A stretch of 64,000 nt of DNA, from the NCBI GenBank assembly GCA_001574975.1, contig KQ965756.1:127160-191159 (forward strand), written 5' to 3'. Under the pieces are notes generated by a model. The model was given only the letters and a program-made list of their open reading frames with translations. It was not told the origin of the DNA and did not search any database. Within the stretch, counting starts at the first letter, position 1, and each line of letters begins with the position of its first letter. The translations under genes were made by a program, and so were the position numbers. This DNA is from Gonapodya prolifera JEL478 (taxonomy: Eukaryota; Monoblepharomycota; Monoblepharidomycetes; Monoblepharidales; Gonapodyaceae). Of this stretch, positions 52,186 to 63,800 are shown piece after piece.

Positions 52186-54251
52186 TCATGACCACGGGGC
52201 CGCGTCTCCTGGCGACTTTGATAACCCGCTCTTGACCTTGTCGATGATGACACCGCTGAAACCCCTGCTCAACTGCGATAAGCTCGACTTCCGCCGCTTC
52301 AGCAGCCTGGGTGAGCTCGGCGAGAAGGATGAAGACATGGATGACGACGTGGTGGACCGGAACCGTTGGCTTGGAGTAGCGGCCGTTGGCGACACTGGCG
52401 GTTCGTCCGAGCCCGAGCGGAACATGGAGACCCCGTCGACATCAGTTCGTCCGTCCGCGAGGAGGTTCGGAAGACGCGATGATTGGCCGGAGGCGACGAG
52501 GAAGATGGACGGTCGGGAGGTACTGAGCAGCTCGGCATCCTGAGGTGGTGTTGCGCGAAGAGGGATGAAGATGGGAGAGGACAGCGGAGGCACGGGTGCG
52601 GCGGCCATAGTCGGAATGGGGATTGGTGCGGCAACGGTAATTTCAGGAGCTGTTGGCGGCTGTGGATACACAGGGGTCACATCCGCAACTGACACCGCCG
52701 AGTCCGCAGACGATGGAGAGGAGCCCATTACATCCGCACTATCGGGAGTATCCTTAGACGTTGCAGCACCACTCATGGTCGTTGCCGCCTTCCTGAGTTC
52801 CATGAGCCTAATAATCTCCTCCCACACGGGGTCCTTTTCGATGATGCCGTGGGCCACTTCGAGCTTGTAGTTGGTCAGTCTGAGCGACTCGATGTAGTCT
52901 GCGGGAACCATTTTGCGGATCCACTCGTGGTCAAGGGCTTCCTTGGCCGTCATGCGGGATTGTGGATTAATGGCGAGGAAACGTTTGATAAAGGATTTAG
53001 CGGCTGCGGAAACAGGCGCCCACTCGGGAGCGTCGAATTGGACGTAGGATTTGAGAATTTTGGCGAGAATGTCGGGGTAGTCGTATCCACCCTCGAAAGG
53101 ACCTAGAGGCGAAAGTCGTCACTACCTGTGGGGAGGCTAGCACCGAAGATGGTACACTCACCATAGCCCACGAGCAGATGGTGTGTGATTATACCAAGTG
53201 CCCAGCAGTCAGCTGAGATAAAGGGATTGAAGGTAAGATTACGAAACTGGGGGGTGGGGTATATGAACACCTACTTGGAGGTCCGTAGGGCTTTTCCGTC
53301 AATAGCTCCGGCGATAAATAACTGGGAGTTCCGACTGATCTCGATAACGCACGCATACGAGGTCACGAGTTAGCATTCTTGTGGGGAATACCACGTAATA
53401 TCGGCCTACTCACCACCTCTCGTGTTCAGAAGGGCCTTCTTGTCCTTGAGCACGTTAGCGATCCCAAAGTCTACAATAACGAGCGAAGTGTCGTCGGAGC
53501 GGTCTCGGAACATGATGTTCTGCGTTTTCAGGTCCTACAGATGACAGGTAGGTGGTCAGGATGGGGGTGTGGCGGACGACGGAACATCAATCGTACCCGG
53601 TGGACAACCCCGTGGTCGTGCATGAAGGCCACGGCGTTACATAGAGTCGCCGCGATGACTTTTAGCGGGCCAAATTAGCGTTGGGATTGAGGTGGCACAA
53701 TAAAACGGGGGAGCTCTCACCCGCAGCATCCGCTTCGGTGTAGCGGCCCATGTTGGCGATATGATCGAATACTTCTCCTCCAGTTGCCCTAATAGCGTGG
53801 GGATGTGTGAGGTTCGGGCTTAGCGCAAACAAGTTTGGAACAGTACCCACAACTCAGTCACTAGGTACAGCGTGTTCCTTCCCTCGAACCAGTCCACCAT
53901 TTCAATGATATTCGGGTGTCCTGAAACTTGCTTCAGAGTGTAAATCTCCCTGAAGCCGCCTTCCATCGAGGGGTCCGAGACGTCCGCTTTGGTGAGCTTT
54001 GGAAGACCATCCTTGGGCATAGATTTGACTGCGAACCGCCTCCCCGTTGGTCGATGGATACATTCCGTCACTTGGCCGCTGGCTCCAGCGCCTTTGGGTG
54101 GCCGATTCGAGGAATCGGAAAGGATTGGTGAGTCATAAGCGCAGAGCTTTACTACGAGTGCGAACACACCGAGAACCCGGACCACATCGTAATCCTTCTT
54201 CTTTATCTTTGAAGGGGGGTCCGCCTTGCCGAGGACCAGCTTGCGGAGCAT
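52186..54251 (-). CDS. CAMK-type protein kinase 1
   Basis: A serine/threonine kinase with a long low-complexity tail. Seen are the glycine loop GAGASGQV (rebuilt across an intron), the ATP lysine in RRFAVKSMPK, EIYTLKQVSGHPNII, EVFDHIANMG, the catalytic loop HGVVHRDLKTQN (intron inside HR|D), VDFGIANV, SADCWALGIITHHLL and a kinase end DHEWIRKMV. The canonical HRDLKxxN and DFG motifs suggest an active enzyme. After the domain, LELRKAATTM.. and a Ser/Pro-rich tail of about 200 residues ends SPGDAAPWS. No clear calmodulin-binding helix was picked out. Its closest relative here is the second kinase at 58.6-60.6 kb. Confidence 0.86.
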
Positions 54252-55006
54252 CTTGGAACCACGCTGTGCTCAGGTGCAGGAGGAATGTGCCACACTGACA
54301 GAACGTGCCGTGCCGGGCCGCCTAAAAAAAAACTCGCCATATGGCCACCTGAGGACTCGTGCTGAGTGCCCTCGTTGCTCCTATTGGCTCATGTGGCTGG
54401 CAAAGGTGCAAAATGGCAGCGGCGTGCTAAATGGCGCCATGAAGGGGTCGCACACTTCATCGTAAACTGAAGGTGCGTCCGTTGGATCAGAATATGTCGC
54501 CATTATTGTTTCGTTATTTTAGGCAAAAACTTGCTTAACAAGCAAAGTCGTGGAGGGTCGGATTCAAATCGAAATGTGATCCAAACAAATAAAAGGTGAG
54601 CTTGATGGTTAAGAAAAAGAAGGTTCTGACCGGAACTTCCATCGCTTGGAACATGCACAAGACTGCTTCCAAATATTACCCTCGCGAACGTATTTGCAAA
54701 AACCTTGACGTTGCCAATGAATGCCATTGAACAACACTCTCCCAGTGAGACAGAGCAAAGGTAGGACGGCATCGGTTACGAAACAAGCGTTGTATTGGCG
54801 ATTACATGTGCACTCTGAAGTGGCGTCATCGCGCCCAACCCTAGCGATTACGTGACCATATCTGTTTACATAGGTACATTCAGTCAATTCCGTCATTTCC
54901 ATCGTACCATTTCAACTCTATCCTGTACAATACATTGATTTTGATTAAAACGTGACTTAAAGCACATGCACCCAACTACCCCACTTCCCATTTCGGTTCG
55001 GTTCGG
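54252..55006. other. Intergenic between kinase 1 and the PB1/UBA gene; no gene seen
   Basis: A minus-strand frame at 54609-54902 is open but not protein-like. The stretch should hold the kinase promoter and the 3' UTR of the upstream gene. Confidence 0.45.
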
Positions 55007-57860
55007 TCACTCCATGACAACGACATTGTCCATCACTTCATCTACCTCGGCGTCCCTTAACAGCGCCTCGACGACCCTCTCCACCCTCCCACCGTAGCTC
55101 TCAATCAGCTCTCCCAACGACGGACCTCCAGGTCGCGCCTGGAACCCCATCGACTCCAACGCCTTGACGGCCTCCAGAACGTTGACGCTTCCAATTCCCG
55201 GAGGGGGCGACGGACAAAATTGGGTCTCCTCCCCACCGGGAAAACTCCCCGGAACAGCAACGCCCAGCTCCTCCATCTCGTGTCCCTCCTCGTCATCGTC
55301 CAAAGTGTCTACACCGCGCCGCCTGCTCCGTTCACGTTCCCGGTCTCTCTCGGCCGCCCACAACGCCCTGCCCCTCTCCCGCTCCGCAATGCGCTCAACC
55401 CGTTCGCGCTCCCTCTCAATCCTGCGGTCGAGCTTCCGCTCCATCCGCGCAATCCGCCTCATCGACGCGGGCGGCAGTGACAGCCCCGAGGCGTGCTGCT
55501 GCTGTTGTTGTTGCGATGGCCCACACGCGGACGACGATCCGCTCCCTACGTCGGCATTCGTATACACGTTGCCGCTAGCGGGGAACGCACCGGGGAGTCC
55601 CTTCCCCTCCGTGGCGAGACTCGCCGGATCAAGCTCCCCGTCACCAAGACGCCGCCCAACACCAGCGTTGTCCCAGTGCCCGCCATCTGCCAGCGTGGAA
55701 CCGGGGACCAAGGGGTACCCTTGCGGCCCAGTGTACCCATGGCGGGCGGCCGCTGCTGCGAGGTACCACGGAGGAATCAGGGTCGCTCCAGGGGGTGGAG
55801 GTGGTGGAGGCGGTAGAGGAGGTGTGGGGGGGAATGGAGGCATCGACGGCATGGCCTCCCGAGACGGCATGCAAGCCGCCATGGTACTCGAGGGTGGCGA
55901 CAGTGGCGCCGCCAAGTCCTTCTCCTTGCGCTCCTCCTCAAAGCCTTCGGCCTCCGTCGCGGCACCTCCCCACGGCCAGGATCCCGGCGGGCCCCACGGC
56001 CCACCGCCTATTCCCATCCCCATTCCCCCACGTCCTCCACCGAACCCGGGCCCGCCCATCCCCACCATTGGCACGCCCCCCCTCCCACGCAGTCCAGACC
56101 CGCCTCTCCCTCGCGGGGCGTGGTGCCACGCGTGGTGATGGGGGTGCCATCCGCCTCTCCCACCGGCGCCAGCCGAGGCCGCGGCGAGGCGGGCCCAATC
56201 GCGCCATTGGTTCTGCCACTGGGCGGCGTAGGCGGGGAGGTTGTGCGCGTCGGCGGACGGGGGTGCCGGAGCGGCGGGGGAAGCGGGCGCGGGAGGCGGG
56301 CAGGCTCCGACGACGCTGCTGACGGATTCTGCGAGGGATTGCGCGCATGCTGAGAGCGTTCGCACTAGGGTACTTGAAGCACACGGACCTGGCACCGGGA
56401 CGGGGAGTTGAGACGGTGCCGGAGCAGGCGCGGGTGGGGGTGGGTCGCTGGAAGGGTTTTGAGGAGGCTGTTCGTTCTGTCGGCGGGCAGAGAGTTGCTC
56501 GGCGAAGGATTCGAGCTGTTTGCGCGCGGTGTCGAGGGACACTTGTGTCGCTGTGCCCGAGGAGAGGACCTGGGTTTTGTCCAAGTGGTGGTTGTGGTTG
56601 GTGGACGCGGTGTCCCCATGGAGAGAGGTGTTGGAGGGGACAATAACATACGACTCCGTCAGCCTCGCACTCAACGAGAACACTCTCTACACGACGCACC
56701 TGCTGAGCAAACTCCTGCACCTGCTCCATGAGCTCCGGCTCCGCGTCAAAAACCCACTTGTGCTGCGCGACCAAGTCGGCCAGCTCGCCAAAAAAGCGGT
56801 CCTCGGGGCTCTGCACGCCCGATCCCGTCGTAGCCACCGAAGACACGCTGGCGGGTTTTTCCGTCGTCGTGAGCGGGGTGGTTGCGGGGCGGCCCAGCGG
56901 GATTGAGGGGTCGAAGGAGTCGGAAAGTGGCGACGGGTGCGATACCGACCGTGTTTCGGAGGGCGGTGGCGGGTGAACGTCCATGTCCATGGCGGTGGGA
57001 AGGCCCGGTTGTGGGATGGGCTGGAAGGTGGGGTTTGAAAAAGCGGGAGGAGGACCGCTTGGGGTATTGGAAAGGGACAGTCTGGCAATGTTGAGGCGGG
57101 CGGGTGTGGTGGACTGGGGTTGTTGTTGTGTTGCGTGGGTGTTTGTAGGAGCCGCAGCAGCATCAAATTTGAGTGTGATCAGGCGTGCCCCCGAGCGAGA
57201 CGGGGAGGTACGTGTGAGGTGGAGCTCGATGAGATCGTTGAGCTCGCGGTCTGAGGAGAGCGTGACGGGGTCGCCTGGAATGGGTGTGACGTTAGTTGGG
57301 TGGTTACGCAACACACACAGAATGCGCAAAAAGCGCAAGGGCAAAACAGACGGGACTCTCCAGCATAAGTGCAAGTGTTAGGACTCTTCCGTTCCCGTGT
57401 TCATGATTCCAATGAGTCTGACAGGTCTACTGCGGTTGAATTGCTTGTCACACGGTTATCCCACCACTTAACATGCACATGTCGTCCTTCCGGAGACAGA
57501 AATAGTTGTCCAAATAAATAGCGTTTATGGAATGTGCATTCTCTCTGCACATGCGGCAGTTTTCCCCGGTCGATCCCATCCCTCAGCATCCCAGACCAGG
57601 TCCACCCGACAGGGCAGTTCGCAAGCCAAGCAAACCCAGGCCCACGCACCATCTTCGTCCAGATACGAGACAAGCAGCTGCGTTTCCTCCGGTATCCCGT
57701 GCACGGCCTTGATGTTGGCCTCGAGGTCACCCCAGCGATAGGCCAGCGATGCGCCGTCCACGGGTGAAGCTGGGGCTGCGGGGTGGGCAATGAACTTGCG
57801 CAGTGTTCCCCCGAATGCGACCTTCACTGTGACGGTGGGGTGGTTGGCGAGGGACGCCAT
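55007..57860 (-). CDS. PB1- and UBA-domain protein, p62/NBR1-like autophagy-receptor candidate
   Basis: Exon 1 is 57860-57650 and exon 2 is 57274-56700, joined in phase. Together they encode a PB1 domain (about residues 9-107): VTVKVAFGGTLRKFI with basic residues, and the acidic loop YLDEDGDPVTLSSDRELNDL. Exon 3 runs to 55007 and starts at 56653 (46-nt intron) or 56569 (130-nt intron), both in phase, giving 810 or 782 aa. A proline/glycine-rich middle, an arginine-rich coiled coil (RRIARMERKLDRRIERERER) and a C-terminal UBA-like domain follow (LEAVKALESMGFQARPGG, then RVERVVEALL). With the shorter intron the exon opens SYVIVPSN, like the LC3-interacting motif of NBR1. No ZZ finger or NBR1 domain is seen. 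Confidence 0.78.
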
Positions 57861-58567
57861 TGGGATGAGCGTCGGGTTGGAGGTGGATGCCGTGGTCGTG
57901 TGGAGGTGGACAGTGTTACTTGACTTGAGAGTGTTGCGGACACGCTGGCAGCGTGCGTGGAAGAGAGCGAGGGGGAGGGAGAGCGGGCGGCAGGGACGAA
58001 GTGTGTGTGGTTGTTGTGCGCGACCCGGTTGCGACTAGCAAGTCCATGCGTAAGCTCATGCCGCAGTTTACCCGCCTCCCGCTCGCTCAGCATCCAAGTG
58101 ACCCGAACTTACTTTTACTCGGACTTAAGCACTCCTGTTTGCCGAAATCATTTGCGCTTCTGTCATACAGACAAATACCCTTTTTCTGTGTGGTGATGCA
58201 ACTCCCGGAAAATAACGGATGCCGCGGGGATCATGTGAGAATTGCCGCTGTCGAAAAACATCATCCCCGACTTCAGAAATCCACGCAACTGTAAGCATTC
58301 AAACGAGTTTATGCTGGTACGGAGCAACGCAGCAGAAAATCTTTGAATCCAACTCATGACAGATAGAAAAGAACAAACCCGCGATTGCTTGGAACACTTT
58401 GTCAGAAGTTAATTGGATGAGTACCCATAATTCAATAACGCAAAATGAATACAAAAATCATTACAGTCATAGAATAGTACACGAGCAAATGGCACCATGT
58501 TGCCTCCCCTCCCCCCAAAACTCATCCTCCCACTCCCACACACCATCCTCACGCCATCTTGTTCGCC
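57861..58567. other. Intergenic between PB1/UBA gene and kinase 2; no gene seen
   Basis: It should contain the PB1/UBA gene's promoter. GC-rich near 57861-58030, AT-rich beyond. No protein-like frame is recognisable. Confidence 0.4.
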
Positions 58568-60641
58568 TCACGCGACCCAGACAAGGACCGCCTGTGCAAT
58601 TGCTTCCCACACAAGCAAGATGAGCCCAGAGCCCCACCATACACCCACTGCGCGCGACGACAAACAAACTCACCAGTCTCCACTTCGACTCCCGCCGTCG
58701 TATGTCGTGGTACTCCCGCCCCTGCCCATCTCGACCGTGAGCGTGAGCGGGGCTCGCACATGCGGGCACGACGTCGCCCGACACCCGGTCAAGGATCATC
58801 ACTCTCCCACGCTCGGAATGCTCGCCCTCGACCCCTGCGCCATCGTCGCTGTCAGGCCCCGATCCCATCCCGTCCTGCGAACCCCTCAACATGGCTCCAA
58901 CCATGGGCATTCCGCCGATGAGCGTTCGCGACGAGGCCGACGCCGACACCGGGGACGACGAAGAGGACACCTGGCCGTTTATTTCACCCCCTGTGGCATT
59001 GACATCCCTGGCTGCCTCCACTGTTTTCGTCGCCGCCCCCGTCACCTTGGCCCGCCGGTACCGAAAGATGGGCCCGCGATCAGTCTCGGCGTCATTCGCG
59101 TACTCTTCCTCCCGCAGCAACGCCGCGTTGATCTCATGCAGCAGGGCAAGGTACTTGCGTCGTGAACCACGCGCCATTTGGCGGGGGAAAGAATGTCAAG
59201 CCAGCCGGACGACGCAGAACACCTGACACGCAACTTGGACACGAACCCACCTCCTTGGGCACATTCTTACCAATCCACGTATGGTCCAAACACTCCCTTG
59301 TCGTCATCCTGCTCCTCTGCTCGACCGTCAGCAACCTCTTGACGAAGTCTTTACACTCCTCGCTGACACGCTTCCAAGCTCGTCCCGAGAACTTTGGGCC
59401 CCGCATCTGGTCAGACCCGTCGAGAAAGGGGGACGACCCCGAGATGAGGTTGAATGCGAACACGCCAAGCGACCACGCGTCGACGAGGGGACCGTAGCCG
59501 GTACCAGAGTAAACTTCGGGAGCCTGTATGTGCGGTCGGGGGATGCATGCGGTTGTTTCCCGGTGGTGGGTGGTTGGTTAGGGTGGAACGTAGGGTGAGA
59601 CAGCGCGTCGAGGGAGGTTACAAAAAAGTTCGCGGCACGTACCATGTAGAGCGGCACGCCGACATTTGCCACGAGCGGCCGGCCCTTGCTCACCACCCCC
59701 GCGATGCCGAAGTCGACCAGCACCAGGGAGGAGTCATCCCCCTTCCTCCAGTCCCACGCAAGTCGCAAAGTCAAACAAAACACACGTGAGAATTCTCAGC
59801 ACATGTCTTCTCGACCCCCCGACCCTCTGAAACGGTCCGAGGGCACTCACTCGATAAACATCACATTCCCCGCCCTGAAATCTCGATGCACGATCCCGTG
59901 CGCGTGAAGAAACGCCAGCGCGTTGGCCGCCGTTGCTACCAAGATGGCCGCGTCGCGCTCAGAGTAGCACTTCTTGTTGGCACCCTGCAGGCGGGACAGC
60001 ACGTCCCCGCCGCTGGCGAGCTCGAACGCGGTGTAGTAGGCGTCGCGGGCGGTCCAGTGATCTAGGTGGCGCAAAGAGTTAGAGGGCAGGTGGAAATTAA
60101 GGCATCGTCGGCGATGAGAGCATGGTTGGTCAAACAGTGACCAACCCAAAAGGTCCACAATGTTGGGATGTCGGTCCACCTGCCGAAACACACCCATAAG
60201 GGATTTTCGTCCGGATCACACACGGTCCGGACCTACTTTATGATATATCTCCACCTCCTGGGCGTACGTCCTGTCGTCGTAGAACGTCGGCCCGCCGTCG
60301 ACGCCGTCCTGCTTCCACGTGCGCTTGAGGGCCACGTGCGTCCCCGTCGGTCGATGGAGGGCAAGATCGACCCGCCCCTGTGCGCCCTCGCCGAGCATTT
60401 TGATGATCTGGTAGGGGGTCAACGTGGGATCGCAAAACCGGTGCAAGTGTCTCGGCGTCCCTCGAGAAGCACTCGCCTCGTATTCGCTCAGGGGATCGTC
60501 ATCTCGCAGTTGTTTCTTTCGTAAACTCTTGAGGCGCGAAAGAGCGGTTTTGAAAAACGACATGCTTTGCAGAATAGCGTGAGGAGGAAGGAATTCATCC
60601 GTGACTAAAGTTGAATCATCGGCTATTTGAATTCCTGACAT
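58568..60641 (-). CDS. CAMK-type protein kinase 2, with altered catalytic loop
   Basis: Domains read in order: YQIIKMLGEGAQGRVDLAL (glycine loop), HVALKRTWK (ATP lysine), the HPNIVDLLG strand, ELASGGDVLSRL, then the catalytic loop HGIVHRDFRAGN, LVLVDFGIAGV, DAWSLGVFAFNLISG, GRAWKRVSEECKDFVKRLL and LDHTWIGKN. The loop has HRDFRxxN in place of HRDLKxxN, so arginine replaces the usual lysine; the Asp and Asn remain. The tail contains YLALLHEINAALLREEEYA and a long Ser/Gly-rich part. A final short exon ending AVLVWVA is inferred from a phase-0 joint near 58590-58680. The start MSGIQIADD at 60641 was used; MSFFKTALSRL at 60563 is an alternative. Confidence 0.82.
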
Positions 60642-60860
60642 CTGACCATTGCGATGTGTTTTGCGACACTACCCGGGCGAGTTCTTGCCCAACGGCAAGT
60701 CAAACGCATTTTCTCAACCATATGCATCAGGAAAATTCATTACAGAAATCTAATCTACAAACAAAGAGGAATCGCGCTCTCTAAATCAACAGTTTTTCTC
60801 ACCACAACCAACAAACAGAAATCGAAATCGTGCATCGCTCCATCCCTTTCAAAAGACGCT

Positions 60861-63800
60861 TTAGATCGCAGTCCCTCTCTGGGTGCCTGTCTTTACCACG
60901 TTCTTCGCCTCCACAAACGTGCGCGATGCAGCAGACTGAGAAGCACCGACGTTTGCGAGGAGCGCCTCCTGCTCGGGTGAGAGGTAGGAGATATCGTCCC
61001 ACGGGTGTCGGTAGAGACCTGACATTGATGGGCGATGAGTGAGTTCTCCAATATCCGTAAATAGATTGATAAAATCGATCGATTACCTTGCTTCAATCGT
61101 TTCTGGTCAAGGTAGTGTCCCACGAAACCGATACTGCGACCGAGAACGAAAAGACCGTTCAGTGTTCCGATCTGAAAACATTGAAAGTTGAGCACCGTTG
61201 CCTTCACAATCACCAAGGGAACCACTACATACCTTCATGTACTCATCGGCTTCCTCGGGGGAGAATGCACCGCAGCCTCTCAGAAGATCCACGAAGGCGA
61301 CACCAACGGCACCGTCGACGTTCAGAATCAAGTTGTCCTTCTTGCTGGTGGTGATCTTCTCCACTTCAAGAGCGTAGGACAAGAGGTTGTAGTTGGGGAA
61401 GGTCTTCTTGACAAAGTCCTTGACGATGGACACACGCAGGTCCGGGTTCGTGCGGGACTTGATCCGGTGACCGATACCGGGAATAAGCTTGTGCTCCTTC
61501 CGCATGTTCTCCACAAAGTCGGCCGGGGTCCAGTTCGAATCATAGGCAGCGGCGAACTCCTTGGCGGCGTCGTCGAGGGCACCACCGAAACGTGGGCCGA
61601 TGGTGAGGAGACCGGCAACGAGAGACGAAATGAGGTCTTTGCCAGCACGCGCCGTAACGATGGTGTTCAAAGCTCCAGACACTATAAAAAAACATTGATT
61701 AGAACGGAAGAAATAGAAAGGCGTCATCTGATTGATGCTAACCAGCGGGACCGTGGTCAGCCGTGAGCATAAGAATCATCTCAATGAACTGGCAAGCGTA
61801 GTCGGGCAATCTCCGCTTGAACCACAGCAAGCTCAGCACACCACCGATACCGAGATCCTCTTTAAACACATCCGAAATGGGCATTCCTGCGTAAAGCAGC
61901 TCTTGACCACGGTCGTCCGTGATGGTAGAGATGAAACTAGTCGGCTTTCGCACAAGACCAAGCTCCTGAGCCCAGCTGTAGTCGATGGGGATTTTGGGCG
62001 GGTCCGGCTCCGCCTTTGGTACGATCGTGCCAGCCTGGACAAGCTTGCGGTACAGGTCGGTGAGAACCTTGGGCAGGTCTTCGAAGGTGTTCGGAACGTA
62101 TGCTCCAGCGGCTTTGAGGGCGGCGTTCTTGGCGGCAGCTGTCTCGAGGTCCGAGTTGGCGAAAGAACCGGCGTGACCGAATTGCACCTGTTGTAGGAAT
62201 TACGGAACCTTTGACATCTGGATCATACTGCGACAGATCCCAACGTTGACTCTTACCTCCGTCTTGAACATGCTACCGCAAGTACCGATACACCATGCAA
62301 CGACGGGTTTGGTGATCTTCTTTTCCTTGATAGCCTTGGCGACATCGTACTCCTCAACACCACCAACTTCACCGAGGAGCAAAAGAATTTGCACACTCGG
62401 GTCCTTCTCGTATCGAACAAGGTGATCGATAAAGGTTGATCCGGGGTAACGGTCTCCTCCAATAGCGACACCCTCCGCAACACCGTTGGTGGTTCGCGAG
62501 ATAATGTTGTTGAGCTCGTTGGACATACCGCCGGATTTGGAGACGTAGGCGACAGAGCCAGGTCGGTAGAGGAGGGAAGAGACGATATTGTCCATCATAC
62601 CACCAGTGTTTCCAATCTTGAAGCACCCAGGCTTGATACCACCTGTAAATAGCGAGACATGAGTTTTCAAAGCAACCCTGAGAAGCTGATGCTCAACGTA
62701 CCGACGGTAGCGGGTCCGATGATAAGGACCCCTTTCTGCTTCGCCTGCCACAGAAGTTGACGCGCCCTCTTCTCGGGGACACCCTCAGCGATAATGGCGA
62801 TGTTCTTGATCTGAGGTACTTTCATAATGTCACGAGTGGATTCGTAGACGGAACGAAAGGAAGCAAAGTTGACGACGCTGTCGACATCAGGGTACCGCGA
62901 GATGGCCTCTTCGAGAGAGGTAAACACGGGGAGAAGGGTTTCCTTCGTACCCCAATAGAACTTCTGAACGTGCGAGCCACCGAAGGGGTACACCATTGCG
63001 GCAACCGACGGGACCTCTCTGTTAAAAACCAAAAGATTATCAGATCTAGTTTACCGAAGAAAACCCTTCTGTATTCCTTACCGCTTGCACATATAATCGA
63101 AATCGAGCATTCCCTGAACTGCCTTGGGCTGCATTCCATAGACGAACGACCTCGTGGCGTTAGTGAACGTCGGCTTTCCGGTGCTCGCGGGCGGGTCTGC
63201 CTTCTTGAGCGGGGTCATTCCGACAGGGAACTTCACGATGGGGTCCTCCCCAGGCAAGCCAGGGGTTGGCTGGCGGGGCACAGGGGGTGCTTCCTGCCCT
63301 AACGCGTCAACGGATCGTGCACGTCCGGCGGTGAGGTCCAGCTCGTCAAAGAGACCCATCTCGCGAGCCTTCTTCTCTCCCAAGAGAGCGAGCGGCACAA
63401 TACCCGAAACGTGCATCTCCGGGCCGTAGACCTGGACGGGAACACCGAGGTTGTCTCCACAGTTGCGCATCATGCGAAGACCCTCCTGGTAGTTTGGGCC
63501 GGCACGACGGACAAAGATTTTCACGCCATGGTCTTGCAATTTCAGTTTGTAGTCGTTCAGAGCGCGGATGATTCCTTTGAAGGTGGAGGCAACATTGGTG
63601 AAGTTGGCGATACCACCTCCGATGAGGAGAACCTGTTATGGTTGGTAAGCCTTTGATTTCGTCGAGACAGTCTCTGCGCGTGCTTACCTTTCCTTCCGGG
63701 TGCGGTTTGCCGCGGGTCATCAAGTCCAAAATTGTCTTGGCATACTCGTAGGTTTGAGCTTCAGATGGGGCTCTGGTTGAGGACGGAAAAGCATTCATAA

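Noticed and set aside
55164-56138. 324-codon plus-strand frame within the PB1/UBA gene
   Set aside because: Shadow of a proline/glycine-rich GC-rich coding region; the sense strand has the UBA and coiled coil.
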